NCBI GenBank assembly: GCA_963931865.1 | Contig: OZ007505.1 | Coordinates: forward strand, 3,090,220-3,154,219 | From: Axinella damicornis | Lineage: Eukaryota; Porifera; Demospongiae; Axinellida; Axinellidae | Length of the DNA stretch: 64,000 bases | Reading direction: 5' to 3' | Part shown: in pieces, positions 23,807 through 46,551 of the stretch | Layout of the letters: every line of letters starts with the position of its first letter | How positions within the stretch are numbered: position 1 is the stretch's first letter | Program-made: the position numbers and the translations under genes | The notes under the pieces: generated by a model | Seen by the model: only the letters and a program-made list of their open reading frames with translations | Databases searched by the model: none | Told to the model about the DNA's origin: nothing

Positions 23807-26392
23807 ATGAAGTTGGTTTGCTGTGTACTGCTACTGCTGCTTCTGGGCGCGAGCAGTGCGTTCCAGTTTCAGAGGAACTATCGCAATAGCACCACGCTGC
23901 ATCACGACCGCGCAGGAAAGACCTACATTCTGTACTGGGACGTGGATATCAGCACACAGACGATCTATTTTGCAGTCGACGCTAGTACGACAGGATGGGT
24001 GGGATTCGGCATTTCACCTGATGGCGGGATGCCTGACTCGGACGTGGTGATCGGATGGGTTAGTCGTGACGGAGAACAGCATTTCAAAGTAAGCATATTG
24101 CATAGATAATATAGTCCCTATGGCATATGCAGCCTCTTGTAGCTGCAGCTACGTTCATTCCTAGCAAAAACATACACGTAACCGTGTAGCTATAGCTAGC
24201 CCATGGCATAATGATTCTATGTACCTGAGTTCAAAGTTGTGGGGTATGCATCTCAAATTACATAAATGGGTATGCATGCATGGCATTTGTAGTGACAGTG
24301 TAAACTGTAGGGAGGAGGAAATTTCCGAAGTGGATACCTAGTATTCTCAAGGTCAGGTATCCAGCAAAGTTTACAGACCTTTGCAGGTTGGTTGACCAGA
24401 GGCAAAGTAGATATGTGGAGGTGATTCAATTAGTGTATAGAGACTCTGCTAATTCAATCACACCCACCTATCTTCCTTTGACTCTGGACAACCAACCTGC
24501 AAACGTCTGTAGTTGTTTAAAATTGGGATGGTTATAGTAATGAATTTAAATGTATACATTCATGTAGGACCGTTATGCCTTCAGCCGTACAATGCCCTCT
24601 ATTGACGTGCACCAAGATTGGCATTTAACGAATGCGTGGCAGGAGAATGGACACACTGTGATGGAGTTCAACCGACTGCTGAAGACCGGTGATGCTCATG
24701 ATCTGGACATTCCAGTAAGATCTCCCTTGTAAGATCTCCCTTGTAATAGAGTACGTTTCCAACACAGCAAAATGGCCTGAGTACATTGATCTTGCTTGCA
24801 TAATAGTAATACACTGGTACTATTCTTTCAACATCCTGTGCACATAGTACTAGTGGAATGCAGGACATTCGGGGGCGAGCCTGAGTGAAGTGCATGCGTG
24901 TGCCGCAGGACATGCATGGAGCAGTTGCATTCACATGACTGTGACAGGGCAATGAGCATAGGCCACAGAAATTATGGCACTAAACATACACTCGTGTACA
25001 TCACAGCAACTGTGAGTCAGGTTAGCATTTGTAGCTGAAGCAGTCTAGCACCAACATCACCAGCCATGGCGCCACGGTAGGTCCACGACTCTGAGCCGCA
25101 GTCTCTGCCTCTGTCAGTGTCGCCACCGAGGAGGCAGAATGTTCATGGTGCTCTAGCCAATGTCCACGAGTGCATGGTCTCTCCACCTTTGTTGTCGCTA
25201 TCGTCCATCGAACAGGTAGCTAGACGGTTCACGATTCCTTGAGTCCGAGCGGCGGCGTATCGAGGTGCATCTGAGAGCTAGCTAGCTCGTTGTTGAATTT
25301 GAATATTATTGTGCACGTGCAAGGGAAATTCACTGATTTAAAATTTACGGTATTTGCAAGATCCAAGCAAACAAGCAAGCAAGCAAGCAAGCAAACATAC
25401 ACACGCTCTGCGCAATGAAGTCACGCTAGTGTGGGGCTCGCTCAGGCTCGCCCCAATCATTGCTTCCTTGTCTGCATAGTGGTTGGAAAACAGTGGTCCT
25501 GCCATAGTCAGACAAACCATAGCAGTTGTGGCGTGTACCCTCGTTACTGAAAATCACCCAATGACTTGCGGGCTAAACAAACGTCACAGTCTGCCATTAC
25601 GTGAAAGATTCATTAGTACACATTTTTCTGGTTGCAGACTTGCAGTGCAGACAGAAGTTAATCGTCCTTAAAATCAAATCATTCAAAATTGAAAAACGTC
25701 CCCTTGAAGAGTCAAAAGCATCAGCTTTCCAGGAAAGTCGATTAGCCTACAGCCTCAAAACTATTGGCCGAAAAGCAGTTTCCTTATTGAACTTACTAAG
25801 GGAAGTCCTACATGCTCAACATGAAAATTATTTAATGGTTAATAGAGCTTCACAAGCTCAATAGGGTACTTAACATTAGCCATGTGAATGCTATTCCCTC
25901 ATGCATGGAGGTATGTATTACACTACAGAGTAAATCCATTCAGCTTGTGCCATGTTCGCAACCGTATCAATGCCATTCTCTGATCTGTTTCCAACAACGC
26001 TTGCCGCGACTGCTGAAAGTACAATTGCACACAAGATTGGCTTGTTTGCAGCCTCTGTCCTGCGGCCTTTCCACCTTCAAACTTCTCCGACACTCCTGAA
26101 GAACTAAATTGGCGTTCATAAAGGCACGTATTATGACATATAAACTCATTACAAAGCATGCAATGGAGGAAGTATAGATAGCGTGGCATCAATTATTTTG
26201 CAATGTATTCCCTCCCTCCCACTCTCAATGCACACAGCATGGTCCAGCTCACTTAATCTGGGCAATGCGGGAAAGGGACCCTCCCAGCGACCGTGTCATC
26301 TCTATCCACTCCATGAGGGGATCAGCCACGGTTACCATGGTGATGGATAAAGATAAAGTAGACATCATGGAGACAGCAACAATGTTCAAATT
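23807..26392 (+). CDS. Secreted DOMON-domain protein B (MOXD1/DBH-related, 3' end unresolved)
   Basis: Exons 23807-24088, 24568-24714 and 26238-26392 join in phase. Residues 1-19 are a signal peptide (MKLVCCVLLLLLLGASSA). The DOMON domain includes TTGWVGFGISPDGGM, DVVIGWV, DRYAFSRTMPSIDVHQDW, EFNRLLKTGDAHDLDIP and HLIWAMRERDPP. These match the DOMON and following linker of MOXD1/dopamine beta-hydroxylase relatives. That family's two copper-monooxygenase domains were not found before the next gene. The exon 3 donor (TT|GTATGT) implies at least one further exon. It is a paralogue of the gene at 14277. It may be a DOMON-only secreted or anchored heme protein, or a gene cut down from a larger monooxygenase. 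Confidence 0.68.
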
Positions 26393-27720
26393 GTATGTCT
26401 GCTACCCACTGGACCAGTTTTAACTGTTCATGAACCTTCAATCAGTCACTTTTTAACTCAACCCACAGTAGACGTATTATTATGCAAGCACAGTCATGAT
26501 ATTTAGCAACATCTTCATTACATCTTTAACCTCAGAATCTTCTACTCTAAGCTAAGGAGACCACTTGCGTGTGGAAACAAGTTCTGTTCCTAGAGAATCA
26601 AGCAGCTGGAGTCCAGCAAAACTCGCACCTCCTCAACGGGCCGATTAACCATCATTAAAATATAGCAGACCAGTCTTCAATTGAGGGTACAAATAAGCAA
26701 GTCTAGGTCTCAGCTAGACTCAACCAACCCCAGCACGGATCGTATTATTATAATAATACTGGAAGCGGTACACACGCTGGATGAAGGGTCATCTGGGAAT
26801 TATGATTGAGACTAAAAGAAACATTGATTGCCTCATGACTGTACTTATTTCCTGAACTCACGGGGAAAAATTTAACATTGTAGGATGACTTGATCTGTTA
26901 CCAAGCACATTGCTGTGTATAATTACCATTCTTCCGAGCGATACTCAGCATAAAATTATAAGCCACATTCCTGGCATATTTGGCAACTGTAGGTCAATTA
27001 CTGTAACATATGGGCTGCATATCTGAATGCATCCATATCAGCTGTTTCTAGCTAGTAGAACTCAAATTACTTATGCTCAAATTGCTAATCAAACTACCCT
27101 GTATAGTTTCTGTTTATAGTTAGCTAACCACCGTAGTCATGTTATGGCTTGTACACAGGGTTTATATATGATTACCAGCAGCTGCTGCAAATTTACCCAC
27201 ATGGCTTCCCATACATAGACCATGCATATGGGGGCTTCACCATACATTAGCTCGGTCTAGCAACTGGGGATGAGGTATTACCTGTACATCGCCCTATACC
27301 GCCCCCGCAGCATTTCATGAAACGTTTCTGAAACATATAGCCTGCCCTGACCTAACCCTTACCCTCACGTGATACAGGTGGGAGAATTATGCGTTCCCAG
27401 GCTCTATCCCCCCTATAGCTTTTTGTATATATGCAACAAAAAGCTGGGAACGAGAGCTGATGTGAAGTCTGTAGTAGCATAGATGATATAGCTACATGTA
27501 TATTCTATGGTAGTAGAAACAAGTTCAAAGAATGCTTTATAAGGCTTCCAAGTTTGATTTTGAGTAACAAAAGTTAAAACCACAGAGAAGATAAAAATTG
27601 AAGTGGGTAATACGTGCATGGACACAGTTAAAAAAACAATGAGGAGACGATTGAGGGAAGAAGGTGGGGAACTAACTGCCTATGCTATACAGAGGATTCC
27701 AATGATGCTACACTAACATG
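26393..27720. other. Intergenic between DOMON B and CD2BP2
   Basis: It contains a diverged palindromic repeat copy at about 26706-26815 (GTCTCAGCTAGAC to TTGAGACTA) and another GTTCCCAGGCTC...GGGAACGAG pair at about 27393-27455. The missing 3' exon of DOMON B should lie here, but it was not identified. Confidence 0.5.
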
Positions 27721-29140
27721 TCAGGTATACAGATCAAAGTCAATTCGTCTTGAAGAATAGAACTGATTGTTGGGTGCGTTCATCTTCCGTACCCACACTC
27801 CATTGGGGAAGTAGCTGCACAGATACATTACAGGGTGGTATACTTGCTAGCTATACAAGATACTAGCTCACATGATAGTCACACAATAGCAACATACCAG
27901 TCACATGATATCACCATACAGTCACATGATAGCAACATAATTATTAGCAACATGAAATCTTGCATGTCCACATACCCTGACTCTGTCCACTCTAACATCT
28001 GTGTGCTGCTGAATGGTCCATGTAGCTCCACCCCCTCCTCGTTCTCCCACTTGTACTCCCACATCACCTCATCCAGAGGCGGGGCAGTGCCACTTCCTGC
28101 TTCTATAGAACTGGCGGTGGCTTTATCATCAGCATCAGCAAACATGTCAACAGGCTCTGGGAGAAGGAAGTGGCCAAATGTTGAGCTGGGATAGAATGAG
28201 GCTACTACAATCCTTGCTAGGAAAATATTCAAGCTTTGATTAGCACAGCTAATGAGGCAAACTCCCTATTCCCTCCTCTCCTCCACTCTCCCTCTTCCCT
28301 CCTCTCCTCCCCCCTCCCTCTTCCCCCCTCCCCTCCCTCTTCCCATAACAGAGCAGATTGACAGTCTGTGAGTACTGGGGAAGAGGAGGGAAGAGGAGGG
28401 AAGAGGGAGAGGGGAGGAGAGGAGGGAATAGGGAGGGGGGAGGGGAGAGAGGAAGAGGGAAGGGGGAGGAGAAGAGGGGGGAGGGAGGGGGGAGAAGAGG
28501 TAGGGAGGGGCTTACCTCTGGCTTTCTCCTCCCTCTCAATGTTGTACTTTATTCTCTCATATGTGTCACTGTACACAGCTGACCATCAGTGGATTAAGGA
28601 GCTAACTACATGGTAGCCAGCCTCATACCCAGGCCCCTTCCATTAGCTCCATCAAATAGATGTCTGAAGAAGCGTGGATACGAGACAGCTATGTTACAAG
28701 TGCAAAATATGTAGCTGGGGCCGGGAGGGGTGGGGGTGGGGGTGGGGGTGGGGGTGGGGGGTGGGGGTGGGGGGGAGAGGGAGGAGGAGAGGGAGGAAGA
28801 GGAGGAGGAAGGAGAGGGGAGGAAGAAGAGGAAGGAGACAAAGAGGGGAGGAGGAGGAGGAGAAGAACAGGAGAGGGAGGAGGAGAGGGAGGAAGAGGAA
28901 GAGGAGGAAGGAGAGTGGAGGAAGAAGAGGAAGGAGAGAAAGAGGGGAGGAAGAGGAGGGGAGGTGGAAGAGGGGGGAGGAGGAGGAGGAGGAGGAGGAG
29001 AAAGAACAGGAGAGGGAGGAGGAGAGGGAGGAAGAGGACTGCACTTGTGTTCATTGCTGTGACTGCGTGCAGGTGAGTGTGTGTGTTTGTGTGTGGTGTG
29101 ACTGCATGCAGGTGAGTGTGTGTGTGTGTGTGTGCGTGCA

Positions 29141-29218
<78 letters not shown>

Positions 29219-32200
29219 GTTTAGGAAGGAGAGGGGAGGAAGAAGAGGAAGGAGAGAAAGAGGGGAGGAAGAGGAGGGGAGGTGGAAGAGGAGAAGGAAG
29301 AGCTGAAGTCTACGTCTGTATCAGGATACCGTAGTCACCAGTTGCAATGAGCTGGTCTGCACACTCAGTCAGTTTCTCGATAGCCTCCTTGTCCAGGGAA
29401 GATTCCTGAACAATACAATTCAGTCACTATATATATAACCAGAGAAGATGGTGTGCAAGTGTCATATAGTACCTTCTCCTCATTGGGCTCCTTCTTTTGC
29501 TTACCCCAGCGATCACTAGCTGACTGAGACTTCACTCCACCACCCAGACGTTTCAGCGCCTGCAAGAGTGTTTATGAAACAAGGAGTTTGTAGATCAGGG
29601 GTGAAGGTATGGAGATCAGGGAAGATGGTACGGAGATCAGGGAAGAAGTTACAGAGATCAGGGAAGATGGTATGGAGATCAGGGAAGAAGGTACGGAGAT
29701 CAGGGAAGAAGGTACGGAGATCAGGGAAGAAGGTATGGAGATCAGGGAAGAAGTTACAGAGATCAGGGAAGAAGGTACGGAGATCAGGGAAGATGGTATG
29801 GAGATCAGGGAAGATGGTATGGAGATCAGGGAAGAAGGTACGGAGATCAGGGAAGATGGTATGGAGATCAGGGAAGATGGTACGGAGATCAGGGAAGAAG
29901 GTACGGAGATCAGGGAAGATTGTATGGAGATCAGGGAAGATGGTACGGAGATCAGGGAAGAAGGTACGGAATCAGGGAAGAAGGTACAGAGATCAGGGAA
30001 GAAGGTACGGAGATCAGGGAAGAAGGTACGGAGATCAGAGAAGAAGGTATGGAGATCAGGGAAGATGGTACGGAGATCAGGGAAGAAGGTACGGAGATCA
30101 GGGAAGAAGGTATGGAGATCAGGGAAGATGGTATGGAGATCAGGGAAGAAGGTACGGAGATCAGGGAAGAAGGTACGGAGATCAGGGAAGAAGGTACGGA
30201 GATCAGGGAAGAAGGTACGGAGATCAGGGAAGAAGGTACGGAGATCAGGGAAGATGGTACGGAGATCAGGGAAGAAGGTATGGAGATCAGGGAAGATGGT
30301 ATGGAGGTCAGGGAAGAAGGTATGGAGGTCAGGGAAGAAGGTATGGAGATCAGGGAAGAAGTTACAGAGATCAGGGAAGAAGGTACGGAGATCAGGGATG
30401 ATGGTACGGAGATCAGGGAAGAAGGTACGGAGATCAGGGAAAAAGGTACGGAGATCAGGGAAGAAGGTACGGAGATCAGGGAAGAAGGTACGGAGACAAG
30501 AAGGAGGAAGAGGAGCACAGAACTGCTAGAAAAGACCATTACACGTACCTTGAGGACCGTTTCACCAGGTCTCAGAATCTCAAGAATTTGTCTGTATATG
30601 GCAAATGTGTCCACATCTTGGGAATCATCGTCTTCTTCTTCTTCCTCCTCCTCCTCCTCCCCTTCCTCCTCCTCCTCCCCATCCTGCCTGCTTGAAGTCT
30701 TCTGGCCAGATTTCCACTCTTGAAGCTCTTCAACCTGATAGAGAATTGTCCAGGGTACTCATCCATGTGCCGTCACATAATGGTCGATTGACACTTTCGC
30801 AAATCATTCTCCCTTCCCTTCATTTCACCTTTCCACGTCTTTCTATCTTTCCTTCCCTCTCTCCCATCTACCCTGCCCACTCACCCACAGTGCATGAGGT
30901 TTACCACAATGGCACAGTAACATACCACACCCCTCCACACTCCCCTCAACCCACCCACACATACCTCCACACACCCTCACCCACCCACACACCCCTCCCT
31001 CTCTCTTCGACTGCCTCTCTCTTCATCCTCCCTCTCTCCTCCTCCCCCCCTCTGACCTTGTTCCAATCTACATCCTGCAGCCAGTTGTCTTGAAAACTTT
31101 CTGTATCTTCTTTGACATGGTAGTTCCCATGGGCATCAAAATAGCTGGAGAGAGAAAAGAGGAGAACATCAAACATACCCTCCTCTCCACGAGCAGGAGC
31201 ACTTGGGTAAGGGAGTTGCCAAATGTCTCCCTCCCCTCCCCCTCACCCCCTTACCCTTCCTCCATTTCCTCTTTGAGGTTGAAGGGAGTCACTTGAATTC
31301 CATCATCAAAATGCTGGGACAGAGGGAGGGAGAGGAGAAGCGAGGAAGAGGAAGGAGGGGAGGAGGGAGGGAGAGGAGGAGGGTGGAAGGAGAGGAGGGA
31401 GGAGGGAGGAGGGAGGGAGAGAAGGAGGGAGGAAAGAGAGGAGGAAGGAGAGGAGGAAGGAGAGGAGGGAGGAGGGAGGGAGAGGAGGGATGAAGGAGAG
31501 GAGGGAGGAGGGAGGAGGGAGGGAGAGAAGGAGGGAGGAAAGAGAGGAGGAAGGAGAGGAGGAAGGAGAGGAGGGAGGAAGGAGGGAGGGAGAGGAGGGA
31601 TGAAGGAGAGGGGGGAGGGAGAAGGAGGGGGAGGAGGAGGGGGAGAGAGGAGAGTGAGAGAGGAGGAGGAGGAGAGGGAGGAGAGGAGGGAGGAGGTAGG
31701 GAGAGAAGGGAGGGAGGGAGAGGAGGGAGGGAGAGAGCGAGAGGGAGGAAGAGGGAGAGGGAGAAAGAGCGATGAGAAGAGGGATTATACATCCTTACCA
31801 CACGCCCCCACTACACACACCTGCTTACATTGTACATCACACATCCTTACCACAAACCTTCACCACACACACCCTTACCACACACCCCTACTACACTATA
31901 CTGTATAGCCGGCTGATGATGGCCCTGTTTGCGTTTTCCCAGCGCTCTGATTCTGTTTTTGGTCCAGTATCGACAGCTGCATCACAGCTGTCAAAAAGAG
32001 GTGAAACAGGTACTATCCAGCATGGCAGGGGGGATGAACCCTATGCAAGTGGGCGACGTAAGACTACTTCATGTACTCCCAACTATCGCACGTTTTGGTA
32101 TAGAATTAAACCTAAATTTGCAGAAACAGCACTCCTGTTCTATAGCGTGACTGATGTACCAGTTCTGCCAAAATGGACCAATGAACCAAGATTGGTATTG

Positions 32201-34283
32201 GGAATTGACTTGGAAGAGAACGTTGCACTAGGAATGGGTATGTGACTGAGCTATGAAGTTGGGAATTGTGCTGTTGTGGTCAGCATAAAAAGAGTTTTCA
32301 AATGATGCCCTTAAATCATTTTTAATCTCAGTCACATTTTTGTAAAATATTGCAGTCAACCAAAGGCTATAATCCATGGGTTTTCATGATTTTGGGTCAA
32401 AAATCAACCAACGGCAAAATGGACATCATTGGAATGTTCCATTCGTGATGATCACAATGGTACAAATCCCAGCTTCATATCTCATTCCTACCCCAAGATA
32501 CCTAGCATTTAGTCTGCCAAATCTGCATTCATACAGTGTAGCTTCGTTCCTCTGCCTTCTACACCACCAGTTTTTGATCGCCTACAGCATTTTTGCATAC
32601 TGTAAACAATCAAAAACTGGAGGTGTAGAAGGCTTGGGAACGAGGCTATATGCTTGCCCACAGGACGCCCTCCAAAACATGTGGCATCTAGTGTACATGT
32701 AGCAAACAAGACAAGACTTGAGATCTGCTTCACTGTGTATCCTTGGTGTGCTGCCCCTCACCAGGAGTACTGTTTCTGCCAATTTTGGTTCGTTTGGTTC
32801 ATTTTTGGCAGAAATGGCACATCAGTCACCCTACAGAACAGGAGTGCCCACAAACATCCTTCCACACACCCTTACCACCTCATACCCCTGCATAGAACGC
32901 CAAGAGTGCAAAGTATTCCACACCCCCTCTGTGGGGGCGTGGAATACTTATGCACTCCTGATGACACATATCCCACCACACGTACCTACACATCCTCCAC
33001 ACACGCTGTCACAACAGTTTTCCTGCTGTGAGATCCTCATCCCCCCCCCCCCCCCCCCCAGCACTTCATCTCTCCATCCTCCCCACGCATACCTACACAT
33101 CTCCACACACACACTCTCACCACAGTGGTGTTTTGTGAGATCCTTATCGTCCAACCCCCTCGCCAGCACCTCATCTCTCTATCCTCCCCCCACACACCTA
33201 GCACATCTCCACACACACACACACTTACACTTACACATCTCCACACACACACCACCTCTCACACATCCTCACCACAGTGGTATTTTCCTGTGCTGCGAGA
33301 TCTTCATCGTCCAACCCTCCCTCCAGCACTTCATCCTTCTCGTCCTCCTCATCACTGTCCCAGTGAGTGCTTCAACTTGAAACGCGACTCTGAAGCAAAG
33401 AGGGTTGTCATCCTCATGTGTATGACATCATAATGACATCATAATTTGACTACACTCAGAATGCTGTAGCCAGTACTGTTACTGGAAGTGAAAGCCAATA
33501 GCGAAGCAAATGAGTTGGCAACCCTGGTCCCCTCTGGCCAAAAAAGCAGGAAAAAGAATGATGACATAGTGTGCCTGAAACCTTATACTTGTTTGTTGAA
33601 ATGGTTATCATTAGCTGCTGCAAAGGCATGCGCACCACCAGCAAAACTACAGTGCTTGGTGAATATACTAGCCTCGTACCGTACTGGAAGCGGTGTAAAG
33701 CTGGGCGGGGCCTGGGAACGAGGCTATGATTATACTACAGTTGCAACATGTCTGGTGTGTTGGAATTGAGGTTTGCAGTGTTCTAATACCAGCCTCGTTC
33801 CCAGGCCTGAGAGAGGAAGGAGAAACCTTGGCCTGGGAGCAGGACTACCTCGTCCCCAGTCTGTGTGCCCCGGTGGTGTTGTTTCGCAGTACGAAAGCAG
33901 GGGGGAAGCCTGTACCTCATAATGTAAGGGTGCACCCGCCCACCTTTAGTCTAATAAAACTATTAAAATTTGTGTACCGTAGCAACATTTTGGCAATGAC
34001 ATCATTAGCCAAGCCTAGCTAGCTAGCCACGTTTCAACCCTGTAGGAGACCAAATGATTCTCCTCCCATAGAACAGCAGGCTAGTGTGCTAGTGTCACCA
34101 GGCCCTTTGGGGGGCTGGGAATGAGGATAGCTAGATCACACCTGTAGATCTTGGTTGCAAGAGAATAATGCCACACTAACTTCTTTCTCCCTCCTGCCAC
34201 TCTTCTTCATCATCTCTTCTCCGCTTGTCTGCAAACTCCACCACCTCCTCCTGGAAGGCTACTTTCCTTGGGCGTTTCGACAT
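27721..34283 (-). CDS. CD2BP2: CD2BP2 / U5 snRNP 52K protein (GYF domain)
   Basis: Ten minus-strand exons in order: 34283-34181, 33389-about 33274, 31313-31255, 31144-31057, 30734-30549, 29559-29473, 29405-29330, 28578-28516, 28156-27976, 27814-27721. The start reads [16 protein letters not shown]. Exons 3-4 hold [21 protein letters not shown] and DNWLQDVDW, as in human CD2BP2. Exon 5 has an acidic run encoded by a GAG/GAA microsatellite. Exons 9-10 hold the GYF domain ([19 protein letters not shown]) and end RIDFDLYT, as in the human protein. The family is a component of the U5 and tri-snRNP spliceosome particles and binds proline-rich ligands in the nucleus. Oddity: in exon 2 one extra base (GGG at 33361-33359) breaks the frame between KLKHSL and DSDEED. 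Confidence 0.93.
28257..28510. repeat. Polypyrimidine/polypurine inverted pair in a CD2BP2 intron
   Basis: 28262-28345 is CCTCCCTCTT-rich and 28378-28505 is its purine-rich reverse complement, separated by about 35 bases. Together they could form a long imperfect hairpin. Confidence 0.8.
28725..29295. repeat. (GGGGGT)n, (GGA)n and (GT)n arrays in a CD2BP2 intron
   Basis: Successive simple repeats: GGGGGT at 28725-28770, a GGA/GAA-rich tract to 29040, (GT)n at 29118-29218, then GGAGGAAGA again. On the transcribed (minus) strand these are pyrimidine-rich and CA-rich. Confidence 0.9.
29594..30500. repeat. 21-bp minisatellite, about 43 copies, in a CD2BP2 intron
   Basis: The unit contains GAGATCAGGGAAGAAGGTAC, varying mainly at GAAG/GATG and TACGG/TATGG. 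The array lies in the intron between exons 5 and 6. Because 21 is a multiple of three it leaves long open frames on both strands (EIREEGT, DQGRRYG, RSGKKVR), which are not genes. Confidence 0.95.
31316..31770 (-). repeat. Polypyrimidine array abutting CD2BP2 exon 3 acceptor
   Basis: About 450 bases of GGGA/GGAGGAA on the plus strand are read as CTCCCTCC on the transcribed strand. They end TCTGTCCCAG at the exon 3 boundary. Confidence 0.9.
32132..32853. repeat. Inverted repeat in a CD2BP2 intron
   Basis: CACTCCTGTTCTATAGCGTG at 32130-32150 and the following GTTCTGCCAAAATGG.CCAA are matched in reverse complement by 32785-32853. The arms are about 60-70 bases and imperfect. The palindromic insert 32539-32648 lies in the loop. 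Confidence 0.7.
32539..32648. mobile_element. 110-bp palindromic TAGCTTCGTTC insert
   Basis: It runs from TAGCTTCGTTCC to GGGAACGAGGCTA. Arms CCTTCTACACC and GGTGTAGAAGG and inner arms around TTTTTGATCG fold back. No clear target duplication was seen. Confidence 0.75.
32998..33190 (-). pseudogene. Two tandem copies of CD2BP2 exon 2
   Basis: The 3' part of exon 2 with its donor flank (plus 33274-33365) is repeated at about 33111-33190 and 33000-33082. All three share CCAGCAC(C/T)TCATC; the first two also share TTATCGTCCAACCC-like sequence, AGATC and the CACCACAGTGGT donor side. The middle copy could still be read as [13 protein letters not shown]. The third copy has its centre replaced by a 19-nt C run (33041-33059). 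They may be unused duplicate exons. Confidence 0.7.
33359..33361 (-). other. Single-base frameshift in CD2BP2 exon 2
   Basis: On the coding strand CTGGGACAGTGAT must be read CTG-GAC-AGT-GAT to keep the conserved HSLDSDEE segment, so one of the three G residues is surplus. The donor and acceptor phases of exons 1-3 agree with the frames on either side only if the extra base is ignored. Confidence 0.8.
33669..33726. mobile_element. 58-bp TAGCCTCGT insert with 9-bp target duplication
   Basis: The ends TAGCCTCGTACC and GGCCTGGGAACGAGGCTA are flanked by TGAATATAC and TGATTATAC (one mismatch). One arm appears shortened. A diverged relative follows at about 33792-33846. Confidence 0.85.
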
Positions 34284-34837
34284 CGGACCTCATAAACTAC
34301 CGCACTTTGTACTCGAGTCTTGCTCATTAGTGTAGACACGCCTACTTAGCCCCCACCCCCTTGGGATACACTCCCACATATCCCACCCCCCTGCAATTGA
34401 AAATGGACTCCGTTNNNNNNNNNNNNNNNNNNNNNNNNNNNNNNNNNNNNNNNNNNNNNNNNNNNNNNNNNNNNNNNNNNNNNNNNNNNNNNNNNNNNNN
34501 NNNNNNNNNNNNNNNNNNNNNNNNNNNNNNNNNNNNNNNNNNNNNNNNNNNNNNNNNNNNNNNNNNNNNNNNNNNNNNNNNNNNNNNNNNNNNNNNNNNN
34601 NNNNNNNNNNNNNNAATAGCGAAGTGTTGCTCCCAGATTAAACTTGGGTTGCATTCAAACTTACCCTGGAACCACTGTCGATTCCCTAACCAACAGCAGT
34701 CCCTGCGGCAGTTAAAAAGGAGTTTTGTCTCCCTTAATCTCGCGCACTTTGTACAGCAACATTCATTCAGAGTTCTGCAGAGCGTTTCGAAGCCACACAA
34801 TACCGGCTTGTTGACATCGCCTTCATTTGTGAGAATT
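34284..34837. promoter_or_regulatory. Divergent intergenic region between CD2BP2 and CTDSP
   Basis: The two start codons are 554 bases apart and point away from each other, so this should hold both promoters. Two hundred of these bases are unsequenced. No TATA or CCAAT element was pinned down in the remainder. Confidence 0.6.
34415..34614. other. Assembly gap (200 N)
   Basis: A run of exactly 200 undetermined bases, probably a scaffold gap of arbitrary size. Confidence 0.99.
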
Positions 34838-46126
<11,289 letters not shown>

Positions 46127-46551
46127 TGCAACTTAGAGGAAGTGTTTTACAGATAATGACCTATTCTACCCTCCAGCCTGATACCTTTCTGCACAGTGGT
46201 GTGTGTTTATATAATTTTGTACTGATATATTTATGGTTGGTAATTATTTACATGTCACTTTGTGTCTTTTCAGTATTTTGATATTTTCTGTGATGTGTTT
46301 GTGCTTGTAGTGAAATTAGTCAATTTTTCTCTGCACGTGCACTTACGTGTCATCTCTTATTTTGGTCTGCACAAAAGTCCGTTTTATATCCATATCTCTT
46401 ATGACTGACTACAAACTTTCTAAAAGTAATTTTGTATAAGTTTATATTAAGTGATGTACTATTGTTTGTCACAGGTTCTCTTCCGTAATTATACTTTGAA
46501 CCTTACCAGTTCATGATTATAGTAAGGATACAAAATGTGGTCCACAGTCTC

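Noticed and set aside
24869..25455. Possible terminal inverted repeat GGGGCGAGCCTGAG / CTCAGGCTCGCCCC
   Set aside because: The match is 14 bases with no target duplication, and the interior is unlike any other element here. Too weak to call.
29568..30723. Three overlapping 220-306 aa frames
   Set aside because: They are products of the 21-bp minisatellite in a CD2BP2 intron.
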